This document shows positions 16,779 through 25,692 of a stretch of 64,000 nt of DNA, piece after piece. Position 1 is the stretch's first letter. Each line of letters starts with the position of its first letter. Source of the stretch: Rhodospirillaceae bacterium (GTDB taxonomy: Bacteria > Pseudomonadota > Alphaproteobacteria > Rhodospirillales > JABHCV01); NCBI GenBank assembly GCA_018662005.1, contig JABJHA010000021.1, positions 84,406 through 148,405 on the forward strand. Reading direction: 5' to 3'. The position numbers and the translations under genes are program-made. Under the pieces are notes generated by a model. The model saw only the letters and a list, made by a program, of their open reading frames with translations, was not told where the DNA came from and ran no database searches.

Positions 16779-18614
16779 ATGCGTATTCTGGGTGTTTCCG
16801 CATATTACCATGACAGCGCTGCCGCCCTGATCGAGGACGGTTTAATCATCGCGGCCGTACAGGAAGAGCGCTTTACACGCAAAAAACATGATGCGGCCTT
16901 TCCTGAACGCGCCATATCCTACTGCCTGGAAGAGGCCGGAATTGGATTGAAAGAGGTCGATTTTGTCACCTTCTATGACAAGCCGTTCCTGAAATTTGAA
17001 CGTCTGCTGGAAACATATCTGTCGTTTGCCCCGAAGGGTTTTTCTTCTTTCAAGATGGCTATGCCGATCTGGCTTAAGGAAAAGCTGTTTCAGAAAGATC
17101 TTCTGAGAAAGAAGTTTAAAGAATACGATTCCGATTTTGACTGGATGAACAAACTTCTGTTTTCGGAGCATCATTTCAGTCATGCTGCCAGCGCCTTTTT
17201 TCCTTCTCCTTTTGAGGATGCCTGCGTTCTGACCATGGATGGCGTCGGGGAATGGGCCACCACCTCGGTTGCACTGGGCCATGGCAACAAACTGGAAATG
17301 ACCAGGGAAATCCACTTTCCCCATTCTCTGGGTCTGCTTTATTCGGCGATGACATATTACACTGGTTTCAAGGTCAATTCCGGCGAATACAAGGTAATGG
17401 GGCTGGCTCCTTATGGGGAACCCAAATACGCCCAGCAAATGCTGGATAACCTGATTGACGTCAAGGAGGACGGGTCATTCCGGTTGGATCAAAAATACTT
17501 TGATTATTGCACCGGCCTGACCATGACAAACCGGGCTTTTGATGACCTGATGGGTGGCCCAGCGCGTCAGGGGGAAGAGTTACTGACCCAGCGCCATATG
17601 GATCTGGCCGCATCAATCCAGGCGGTGACAGAAGAGGTCGTGCTTAAAATGACTCGCTCACTGGCAAAAGAAACCAGCCAAAAGAACTTGTGTTTGGCCG
17701 GTGGCGTCGCCCTGAACTGTGTCGCCAATGGCAAAGTATTGCGTGACGGGGCGTTCGAGAATATATGGGTGCAGCCCGCTGCTGGAGATGCCGGTGGCGC
17801 CTTGGGGGCGGCGCTTGCTGCCTATTATGTTCATAAAGGCCAGCCACGCAGTGTTTCAGACCATGGCGACGCCATGAGGGGCTCGTACCTGGGGCCGGAT
17901 TATTCTCAAGCTAATATCGAGGCGCGCCTGACACAGGTCGGGGCGAAGTTTGAAAGCCTTACTGAGGTCGCCATGATCGAAACGACAGCGCAGGCACTGG
18001 CTGACGGCAAAGCGATTGGGTGGTTTCAGGGGCGTATGGAGTTTGGCCCCCGTGCCTTGGGCGGGCGCTCGTTTCTGGGTGACGCAAGATCACCTGAAAT
18101 GCAAAAATTGCTTAATTTAAAAGTGAAGTACCGGGAGAGTTTTCGCCCCTTTGCACCTGCTGTTTTGCGCGAAGACGTCAGCGATTGGTTCGAGATTGAT
18201 GAAGACAGTCCCTACATGCTGATGGTGGCCGATGTAGCCCAGAAGCATCGCTTGCAGATGAGCGAGGAAGAACAGGCCCTGTTTGGCATCGATAAATTAA
18301 ACGTTCCGCGTTCCGATATTCCGGCCGTTACCCATGTCGACTATTCAGCACGTATCCAAACTGTTCACGAGGGCACTAATCCTGCCTACCATGCCTTGAT
18401 TAGCCGTTTCAAAGAGTTGACCGGCTGCCCCGTTATCGTCAACACCAGCTTCAACGTACGCGGCGAACCGATTGTCTGCACGCCTGAGGACGCCTTCCAT
18501 TGCTTTATGGGGACAGAGGCGGAGATGCTGGTTGTTGGTAATGTTGTTCTTCGTAAGGAAGATCAGGACCCAGCCGTGAGGCTGGATTACACGGATGCTT
18601 TTGAGTTGGATTGA
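16779..18614 (+). CDS. NodU/CmcH-family carbamoyltransferase
   Basis: Transfers a carbamoyl group from carbamoyl phosphate, via carbamoyl adenylate, onto a hydroxyl group, probably of a sugar here. The 611-residue protein opens with ILGVSAYYHDSAAALIEDG. It has the metal-binding HHFSHAASAFFPSPF block of the Kae1-like domain, then NLCLAGGVALNCVANGK, and the C-terminal domain with GWFQGRMEFGPRALGGRSFL and NTSFNVRGEPIV. All are hallmark segments. It is the last gene of the SxtJ/DUF5989 triad, and 438 bases without a gene follow. Confidence 0.93.
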   Translation: MRILGVSAYYHDSAAALIEDGLIIAAVQEERFTRKKHDAAFPERAISYCLEEAGIGLKEVDFVTFYDKPFLKFERLLETYLSFAPKGFSSFKMAMPIWLKEKLFQKDLLRKKFKEYDSDFDWMNKLLFSEHHFSHAASAFFPSPFEDACVLTMDGVGEWATTSVALGHGNKLEMTREIHFPHSLGLLYSAMTYYTGFKVNSGEYKVMGLAPYGEPKYAQQMLDNLIDVKEDGSFRLDQKYFDYCTGLTMTNRAFDDLMGGPARQGEELLTQRHMDLAASIQAVTEEVVLKMTRSLAKETSQKNLCLAGGVALNCVANGKVLRDGAFENIWVQPAAGDAGGALGAALAAYYVHKGQPRSVSDHGDAMRGSYLGPDYSQANIEARLTQVGAKFESLTEVAMIETTAQALADGKAIGWFQGRMEFGPRALGGRSFLGDARSPEMQKLLNLKVKYRESFRPFAPAVLREDVSDWFEIDEDSPYMLMVADVAQKHRLQMSEEEQALFGIDKLNVPRSDIPAVTHVDYSARIQTVHEGTNPAYHALISRFKELTGCPVIVNTSFNVRGEPIVCTPEDAFHCFMGTEAEMLVVGNVVLRKEDQDPAVRLDYTDAFELD

Positions 18615-19052
18615 TACCTGGTTTGAGGGGGGACTTGGGTGATTAGACAAATCCCATGCTGACCTGTTAATACAGGTGAAATACAGGTGGCTGCCGGAGC
18701 CAAACGGGCATTTTGTAGCTAATTTACAAATAGTCTTTCGCCCTTCCTCAAACCCGGATGCCCTTTAACGCATACCAGAACAAGGCCCTGGCGGCCAAGC
18801 TCAGTGCCAAAAATGTAAAACCCGAGTAAAGGACGGAATCACCCTGTCCTATAAGTGATGGCTATTGTCTGATAACGTGACGTTAGGGAGATAATGTTCG
18901 GACGTCTCTAGGACCGCAGACGCATATACATACGATGCGACATAAATGTAAAAAAATCATACCTGCTCTAGGACTGATAGTCATCGTGTGTTATTGGATT
19001 GGAATGATCCAAAACCCCATACCCATCGTATTTTTATTTAGAGCATTAGATA
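18615..19052. other. Gene-free stretch, probable promoter region for the downstream operon
   Basis: No convincing gene. It holds a small palindrome ACCTGT-TAAT-ACAGGT (18662-18677) and a hairpin TTGGAT/ATCCAA (18994-19012). A 23-codon open frame at 18758-18829 resembles nothing certain. It probably separates two transcription units. Confidence 0.4.
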
Positions 19053-21668
19053 GTGCGTCAAATACTTTTAAATAGTGAAGGTGCTGTCATTGCACGGATG
19101 CCAAGGCCTTCTTTGGAAACTGGCTCGGTGCTGGTACGCGCCCATTTTTCCTTGATTAGTGTCGGTACAGAGGTGGCTTCTTTGCGGCCTTCAGTACCTT
19201 CTGATCCAGATTCTGGTATTCTCGATAAAATCCAGACATATAACAGCCTAGCCTCGCTCTATCTCGGCAAGGCAATACGTAACCCAGGTCTGGCTGCCCG
19301 CAGGGTGCAATCAATCGCAATGAATCGTGTCCGAAGGGGCTTGCCAAATAAAACTGTACAGCCCAGGTCGTCAGTCAATATCGGTGAAGTAATCTGGAAT
19401 ATAATCGGTCAAGGGAAGCTGAAAGTTGATGGCTCTTCTCTTCACCTCATAACTGATAAAAGTCAATTTGGGTATCAATGCGTGTCCCAAGATTTTTCTA
19501 TTCCTAAAGGACATTCCCCGTGTCTGGAAATATCTGGAGAAGTTGAAGAAGGGTTGATGTGCGTGGGCTTGCTGTCGGGCAAACATGGCAAATGGATAGA
19601 CTCTTTCACCTTGGGGCAAGGCTCTTTCGATGAACGTTTTGTCTATGAGGCAGGAGGTGCAGAAGACGCCACCTTGGTGATTGCAAATGCTGGAACTGGT
19701 TCCTCATCAAGTATTAGAATCGCTGGCGTTAATGTTTTAATGATTCCGCCTGACCAAGAAGGACTTCCTCACAGCGAGATGAACCAGCAAGGGTGGAACG
19801 TTGGTTATTCTCTCGCCGGCGAAGTCGTCGCTGTAGGAGAAGGTGTGTCAGATTTGGCCATTGGTGACATGGTTGCCTGCGCGGGAGCTGGCAGCGCCAA
19901 CCACGCCGAATATGTTGCCGTTAAACGTAATCTTGTTTGCCCCATTCCAAAGGGTTGTGACCCGCGATGGGCGGCAACGACAACTGTTGGAACTATTGCC
20001 CTGCAAGGCGTAAGGCGGGCGAACATTGAATTGGGTGAGAAAGTCGGGGTCATCGGCTTGGGATTGATCGGCCAGATGACCGTGCAAATTCTCAGAGCTG
20101 CAGGCTGTAGGGTTATTGGCCTGGATATTGATGCTACTCGTGTCGAACGTGCCTTGGCTCAAGGGATGGATGGTGGCACTGATGATCCAGACGAATTCAA
20201 ACGGCTGGTCATTGATGCCACCTGTGGTCATGGGCTGGATAAAACACTGATTACAGCATCGAGCAAATCAAGCAGGGTGGTTAATCTTTCCATGGAAATA
20301 ACGAGAATGAAGGGATGTGTTGTTCTCGTTGGCGATGTCAAAATGGATATTGAGCGATCTGCATTTTATCGTAAGGAAATTAACTTACTAATGAGCACGT
20401 CCTATGGTCCTGGCAGGTATGACAGGGAATACGAAGTCAATGGCATTGATTATCCCTATTCTTATGTGCGTTGGACTGAGAACCGTAATATGGAAAGCTT
20501 CATGGAGTTGATTGCGACGGGACGAATCGATATGGAGCCACTGATTGATCGCGTTGTCTCTCTTGAAAAGGTTCCCGAAACATATAAGGAATTGGTGAAA
20601 GGCGATAAAAACTTGCCCCTTGGTGTTCTGATCAAATACCAGGACCAAACTGCCGTCGGGGAAAGTGCGATTTCACTTCGCGGACACCGTAAGCCCAAAG
20701 AAGGAATGGTAAATTTTGTGCTGGTTGGTGCGGGTGCCTTCGGGACTTCGATGTTGGTGCCGCAATTGCAAAAACGAAAAGATGTTTTCTTCCTAAAGGG
20801 GGTGGTTAGCAGCAATGCAACTCGCGGGGGGAACTATGCTCGTAGTCAAGGCATAGAATTGTTGGCCTCTGATATTAAAGGGGTGCTGGATAATTCTGAC
20901 GTCCATTTGGCGGTTATCGCTACTCGCCACGATAAACACGCTAAACAGGTTGCCGCTGCGATACTTGCTGAAAAGCATGTATTTGTCGAAAAACCGCTGG
21001 CCCTTAGTTGGGATGAACTGGACACTGTTGACACAGCATATAAGGAGCACGAGAAGCCGCCCCTGGTTATGATCGGGTTCAATCGTCGTTTTGCCCCGGC
21101 ATTGCAGTTGCTGAAACAGATCATTGAGGGTCGCCGTTCACCCCTTGTGATTAATTACCGTTTGAACGCAGGCTATATTCCTGCTGATAGCTGGATACAG
21201 GCTGCTGAGGGTGGTGGCAGGAATGTCGGTGAGGCCTGTCACATGTATGATGTCTTTCGGTTTCTGGCCGGTGCTCCTGTTACGTCCATTCAGGCACAGG
21301 CAATCAATCCTCAGGGAACCGCCTATCTTCGTAACGATAATTTCTGTGCCACGATGGGGTATGAAGACGGTAGTATCGGCAATCTTGTCTATACGGCTCT
21401 TGGTCCAAAACAGGGTATGTCGAAGGAATACATAGAAGTCTTTGTTGATGGAAATGCCTACATTGTTGATGACTTTAAAAGTTTGGTTCGAGCAGGTGAT
21501 AGTGCCGAGTTGTGGAGCGGCGATGTAGATAAGGGCCATTTTGAAGAATTAAGCCGCTTTGGTGAGTCAATCGTTGGCGATGGTGAGGCTCCGATACCCT
21601 TTGATGAAATTATTGAAACTTCAGCGGTGGCACTTCACGTTGAAGATTTGTTGTATGGGCGGGGTTAG
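19053..21668 (+). CDS. Bi-domain oxidoreductase: MDR dehydrogenase with inserted beta domain, fused to Gfo/Idh/MocA
   Basis: An 871-residue two-enzyme fusion. The N-terminal half is a medium-chain dehydrogenase (LVRAHFSLISVGTE, GYSLAGEVVAVGEGV, Rossmann motif VGVIGLGLIGQMTVQ), interrupted at about residues 115-230 by a beta-rich insert. The C-terminal third is a Gfo/Idh/MocA oxidoreductase (NFVLVGAGAFGTSMLVPQ, HVFVEKPLALSW, AEGGGRNVGEACHMYDVFR). Such bi-domain oxidoreductases occur in glycan clusters, and the Gfo/Idh part suggests sugar C3 or C4 chemistry. Start is GTG 19053 with a weak ribosome site. The insert resembles C-terminal domains of membrane proteins encoded at 54726-63474. Confidence 0.85.
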   Translation: MRQILLNSEGAVIARMPRPSLETGSVLVRAHFSLISVGTEVASLRPSVPSDPDSGILDKIQTYNSLASLYLGKAIRNPGLAARRVQSIAMNRVRRGLPNKTVQPRSSVNIGEVIWNIIGQGKLKVDGSSLHLITDKSQFGYQCVSQDFSIPKGHSPCLEISGEVEEGLMCVGLLSGKHGKWIDSFTLGQGSFDERFVYEAGGAEDATLVIANAGTGSSSSIRIAGVNVLMIPPDQEGLPHSEMNQQGWNVGYSLAGEVVAVGEGVSDLAIGDMVACAGAGSANHAEYVAVKRNLVCPIPKGCDPRWAATTTVGTIALQGVRRANIELGEKVGVIGLGLIGQMTVQILRAAGCRVIGLDIDATRVERALAQGMDGGTDDPDEFKRLVIDATCGHGLDKTLITASSKSSRVVNLSMEITRMKGCVVLVGDVKMDIERSAFYRKEINLLMSTSYGPGRYDREYEVNGIDYPYSYVRWTENRNMESFMELIATGRIDMEPLIDRVVSLEKVPETYKELVKGDKNLPLGVLIKYQDQTAVGESAISLRGHRKPKEGMVNFVLVGAGAFGTSMLVPQLQKRKDVFFLKGVVSSNATRGGNYARSQGIELLASDIKGVLDNSDVHLAVIATRHDKHAKQVAAAILAEKHVFVEKPLALSWDELDTVDTAYKEHEKPPLVMIGFNRRFAPALQLLKQIIEGRRSPLVINYRLNAGYIPADSWIQAAEGGGRNVGEACHMYDVFRFLAGAPVTSIQAQAINPQGTAYLRNDNFCATMGYEDGSIGNLVYTALGPKQGMSKEYIEVFVDGNAYIVDDFKSLVRAGDSAELWSGDVDKGHFEELSRFGESIVGDGEAPIPFDEIIETSAVALHVEDLLYGRG

Positions 21669-21670
21669 CG

Positions 21671-24295
21671 TTGAATAAATTTAATATTTCTTTGCATGAC
21701 CAAATGGTTCCCCTTGGAACTGATAACAAAAACTTTAAATATATTTTTGTATCCGATGCATTTGAAACCGGGGTTATCGAGGATGGACGTATTGAGACGG
21801 TTACCGAACGTCACCAGATGACTCTGGAACGTCCTGTATTGCAGTCAGGCACCCCCCCCCTACAATTGGCAAAAAATAATTCTGCCAAAGGCATTATTCT
21901 TGAAATGAATCGGGGATGGATTAGCCGTCGGCATTTGAAACTCGGGCGAGGTGTTTTCAAAGAAAAATTGCAGTTGTTTTTTTATTGGCCACTTGAAGAA
22001 GTGATCGAACATATTGATCACTTTCGGTTTCGCTTACATATTTTCATGTTTTTGTGGGCGTCGGCGTATCAATTAGCTCGTCGGCCAACGTCTATAAGTA
22101 GCGCTGATTACATAAGGCATCACAAGGCGTTACTTCACAAATTAAGGAACAATGCGGCTCCGGTTTCTATTGATGGGGCCTCGCGTAATGGCGTTCGCCT
22201 AGGCGTCAAGGGTGCGGGGCTATATTTGCGCTTGGATTACTGGGCTAGAATCAATTCAGGGGGGAGTTACGGGCATACATGCTACTTAGCCAAGGAAATG
22301 GCAAAAGTATCTGAAAATTTTATTTGCATAATGGGAAGCCGGTTTCAACTTCTAGACACCCTTGGTCTACGTCAATTGGTTCCTGATTTTTCCTGCGAAT
22401 CAATGAACGAGCTTGATCTGTTGAATGCCAGTAATGGGTACTATGACCGCCTGAAATTGGCTTTCGAACTTTACATGCCATCTTATGTTTATGAACGTCT
22501 CGTTCCCGGTAATTATGCCGGGATGCGCCTATGCCAGGAATTGAAAATCCCATATATTGTTGAATACAACGGTTCTGAAACGATCATGCGCCAATCTTTC
22601 GGCGACGGCAGAACACTACAGCATAAGGAATGTTTTATCGGCGCTGAAATGGTGGCTTTCAAACAGGCAACGGCAATCAATGTTATTTCAGATGGTGTTC
22701 GCGATCAACTTGTCGAAAGTGGGGTTGATCCCGCAAAAATTCTGGTCAACCCGAATTGCGCCAACCCGGATGAATACGTTCCCGGTTCAAGGCAAGAGAT
22801 ATCTGAAATTCGCGAAAAGTTAGGCTGGTCCGACCAGCATATCATTGTTGGTTTTATTGGTACCTTTGGCGGGTGGCATGGCATTGAGGTTCTGGCCGGG
22901 GCATTGCCAAGAATTTGTAAAGAGCTTCCAGCAGCCCAATTTTTACTTATTGGAGCGGGCGACTATCAGGGCCTTATTCTGGAAGCCGTTGAAAAATACG
23001 GCTTGCACGACAGGGTGCATATGCCTGGTGTTATGCCACAACAAGAAACGGCGGTATTGATGAAGGCCTGCGATATTTTTGTTTCCCCCCACAGTAAGAA
23101 TATGGGAGAAATAAGTTTTTTTGGCTCCCCTACCAAGGTTTTTGAATATATGTCCATGGCGGGCGGAATTGTCGCCAGTGATCTGGAACAAATTGGTCAG
23201 GTGTTGTCACCGGCCCTCAGGCCTGCAGATTTATTGGAAAAGAACGTGCTGGTAAGTGAGCAGCGAGCCGTATTATGTGAGCCGGGCAATATAGAAGAAT
23301 TTGCTGATGCTGTTATAGGATTGGCAAGGCGCCCGGGAACAATCAAAGCACTTGGCGCAAACGCACGCAAAGCGATTGTCAATTATTACTCCTGGGACAA
23401 ACATGTTGCCAGAATTTTGGATTTTGCATCAAGTAAGGCCTATGAGGATAGCTTGCATGCACATCCTGAATTAGAGTCAAAAGGGGTTCAAAAAGGGACG
23501 GTTGATTTCGATAAACAGGAAATAATCAAGCAATGGGACAACGACCCATGTGGTTCACATTATGTAACAGGTAAGACAAAACCCCGTAACGCCTGGTTTA
23601 AAGAAGTTGCGCAATATCGATACGACCAATACGCGCCCTGGATGCCGGAGGTCATGGAATTTTCAGGGCATGTCGGAGAAAAAGTTCTGGAAATTGGCGG
23701 CGGTGTAGGTACTGATTTGCTTCAGTTTGCCAAATCGGGAGCGCAGGTCACGGACATAGATATGTCGGGAGGGCACCTGGCTCTTGCCAAGGAAAACTTG
23801 GAACTAAACGGTTACAGTGGCAAATTTATTCATGGTGATGCAGAAAATCTGCCCTTCGACGACGGATCATTCGATTTGGTCTATTCAAATGGTGTTATTC
23901 ATCATACGCCGAATACGCAGAGAGCCGTTTCAGAAATTTACCGGGTTTTAAGGCCGGGAGGAAAAGCCATTATTATGGTCTATGCAGAGAATTCACTGCA
24001 TTTCTGGCTGAACCTTTTTTTCTGGCGGGGGATTCGTCAAGGTGAACTTCTTAAGAGCTCAATGGGGATGATTATGTCCAGAAGTGTTGAGATATCCAAT
24101 GTAGAAGCTCGGCCACTGGTAAAGGTCTATAAAAAGCGAGAAATAGCCAATATGTTCCACGCTTTTAATGACATTGAGATATTTCAAAGACAATTATTAA
24201 AATCAGAAGTGCCTTTTTGGTTAAAGTGGATACCGGCAGAAAAGCTTCAAAAAATCGCAGGCTGGAATTTGATTATCAAAGGTTATAAATCCTGA
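21671..24295 (+). CDS. Fusion of GT4-type glycosyltransferase and SAM-dependent methyltransferase
   Basis: An 874-residue protein beginning 2 bases after the bi-domain oxidoreductase stop (TTG start). Residues about 1-170 are unassigned. A GT-B glycosyltransferase follows from about residue 178, with IVGFIGTFGGWHGIEVL, the nucleotide-sugar site near FVSPHSKNMGEISFFGSPTK, and VFEYMSMAGGIVASDLEQIG. The C-terminal 240 residues are a class I methyltransferase: VLEIGGGVGTDLLQFAKSGA, GDAENLPFDDGSFDLVYSNG and YRVLRPGGKAIIM. The likely role is to add and then methylate a sugar in one polypeptide. A run of nine C residues at 21852-21860 lies in the N-terminal coding part. Confidence 0.85.
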   Translation: MNKFNISLHDQMVPLGTDNKNFKYIFVSDAFETGVIEDGRIETVTERHQMTLERPVLQSGTPPLQLAKNNSAKGIILEMNRGWISRRHLKLGRGVFKEKLQLFFYWPLEEVIEHIDHFRFRLHIFMFLWASAYQLARRPTSISSADYIRHHKALLHKLRNNAAPVSIDGASRNGVRLGVKGAGLYLRLDYWARINSGGSYGHTCYLAKEMAKVSENFICIMGSRFQLLDTLGLRQLVPDFSCESMNELDLLNASNGYYDRLKLAFELYMPSYVYERLVPGNYAGMRLCQELKIPYIVEYNGSETIMRQSFGDGRTLQHKECFIGAEMVAFKQATAINVISDGVRDQLVESGVDPAKILVNPNCANPDEYVPGSRQEISEIREKLGWSDQHIIVGFIGTFGGWHGIEVLAGALPRICKELPAAQFLLIGAGDYQGLILEAVEKYGLHDRVHMPGVMPQQETAVLMKACDIFVSPHSKNMGEISFFGSPTKVFEYMSMAGGIVASDLEQIGQVLSPALRPADLLEKNVLVSEQRAVLCEPGNIEEFADAVIGLARRPGTIKALGANARKAIVNYYSWDKHVARILDFASSKAYEDSLHAHPELESKGVQKGTVDFDKQEIIKQWDNDPCGSHYVTGKTKPRNAWFKEVAQYRYDQYAPWMPEVMEFSGHVGEKVLEIGGGVGTDLLQFAKSGAQVTDIDMSGGHLALAKENLELNGYSGKFIHGDAENLPFDDGSFDLVYSNGVIHHTPNTQRAVSEIYRVLRPGGKAIIMVYAENSLHFWLNLFFWRGIRQGELLKSSMGMIMSRSVEISNVEARPLVKVYKKREIANMFHAFNDIEIFQRQLLKSEVPFWLKWIPAEKLQKIAGWNLIIKGYKS

Positions 24296-24650
24296 ACTTC
24301 CAACAATGAAGTGGTCCGAGACTATTTTTTGAAAAACGGAGAGCTGATTTTGCTGAACAAATGCAAACTACTTGTCGATGAGCTGGTTGCTCTTTGCGGA
24401 AGTTTGATCTCCTATTTAGGAAGACTGAGAGAGCGAGTTATTTTATGCCCAGTATATTGAGTGTCCCGAGCTTGAACTCGGTAACCGTTATCAACTGTAG
24501 GGCGCTTTAAGGGATAATGCATTGGATAATATTGAAGAGGGACAAGCGCGCGACCTAAATATTAATGTCGTGGGTGATGTGAGGCACTTTGGCAATGTAG
24601 GAACGGGGTGCTGTAGTGCCGGGTTTCGTCGGATATAGGAGCCGGATAGA
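24296..24650. other. Gene-free stretch of 355 bases
   Basis: Only short frames are present, none with a credible match or ribosome site. It may contain promoter elements for the GTG-initiated gene at 24651. No repeat or RNA structure was recognised. Confidence 0.35.
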
Positions 24651-25343
24651 GTGATCGAAAAAATCATTTATTTGGGGGCCAGTGGCTTTCCAGAGGTTTC
24701 TGAGGTGGTTCGTCGCATCAATGCCGTCGAACTGAGGTATGAGATCGCAGGAATTCTCGATGATGATGCAAGCTACCATGGGGGCGAGGTAGAGGGCGTG
24801 CCGGTACTCGGTAACCTGGAGCGGGTCGTCGATTTCCCAAATGCCCGATTTATTTTCGGTATTGGGACGCATCGGTCGCGGTTGTTGCGTTACGAAATAC
24901 TTCAGCGACTTGGTGTGCCTGCTGCCCGCTATCTGACTTTAATCGATCCGAGTGCACATGTGTACAAATACGCAGATGTTGGCCACGGTGCGATTATTCA
25001 CAGTGGCTCGACTGTTTTGTGTGGCGCAAAAATCTGTAATTTTTCAGTTGTCGGATGGAATGCCATTGTGACCAAGGACGTCATCATCGGCGAGGGGGCG
25101 ATGACCGGTCCCAGTGTGACGATACTTCCGAACGCCCGCCTCGGCGCTTACAGCTTTGTTGGCGGAGCGGCCTCGATATCGGAAGGCGTAACCATCGGGC
25201 CGGGGGCTATGGTAGGTGCCTGTACGTTTGTCCACCGGGATGTGTCGTCCGGCGACTTCATCGTCGGCACCCCGCCGCGGCTCCTGGCAAGCGAGACGGT
25301 TCCCAACGACATTTTACAGGTATGGCGCATGGAGGGCGGTTAA
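24651..25343 (+). CDS. PglD/NeuD-like left-handed beta-helix acyltransferase, catalytic His apparently replaced
   Basis: A 230-residue protein with an N-terminal Rossmann-like sugar-binding half (KIIYLGASGFPEVSE, FIFGIGTHRSRLLRYEIL) and a C-terminal hexapeptide-repeat left-handed helix (GHGAIIHSGS, IIGEGAMTGPSVTIL, ISEGVTIGPGAMVGA). This is the architecture of sugar O/N-acetyltransferases NeuD and PglD. At the place where the family has its catalytic His (usual pattern DHDCVIG) this protein reads TKDVIIG, with Lys142. It may be inactive or use another residue. Start GTG follows GGAGCCGG. It stands alone between two gene-free stretches. Confidence 0.78.
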   Translation: MIEKIIYLGASGFPEVSEVVRRINAVELRYEIAGILDDDASYHGGEVEGVPVLGNLERVVDFPNARFIFGIGTHRSRLLRYEILQRLGVPAARYLTLIDPSAHVYKYADVGHGAIIHSGSTVLCGAKICNFSVVGWNAIVTKDVIIGEGAMTGPSVTILPNARLGAYSFVGGAASISEGVTIGPGAMVGACTFVHRDVSSGDFIVGTPPRLLASETVPNDILQVWRMEGG

Positions 25344-25692
25344 TTGCAGCTGTGAATGATTGGCGCGATGACGTTCATTATGGATGACGATTTGTATAAA
25401 TGTAATATTATCAATTTCTTCGGTTTAGTTTACCCACTTTCGAAGTTGGAAAGTCTCACCGGGGCAAAGTTCGGGTTCAGGACGATAGTTTCTAACAGCG
25501 TGGCTGGGAACGTCGATTGGGACCATTTGATTTCGAACCGAATATTGGATCCTGGCCGTGACCGATGGTGGAACTGGCGTAGAGTAATATGCCGGGACAA
25601 AATGCGAAAGAACAGATCTGTGGGTTTTACGGTCTCATGCTTGAAGTCACCAGCCCCCCCCATCAATATTTTTAAAAAGATGCGGTAATGAT
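25344..25692. other. Gene-free or decayed stretch of 349 bases with a C8 run
   Basis: An open frame covers much of it (25356-25688) but its product has no recognisable family and no ribosome site. A run of eight C lies at 25654-25661. It is possibly the remnant of a lost gene. Confidence 0.35.

Noticed and set aside
18758..18829. A 23-residue small protein
   Set aside because: No ribosome site of note and no recognisable match; the length is within chance expectation.
25356..25688. A 110-residue gene between the acyltransferase and the radical SAM relic
   Set aside because: Irregular composition, no ribosome site and no family pattern; recorded only as a possible decayed stretch.
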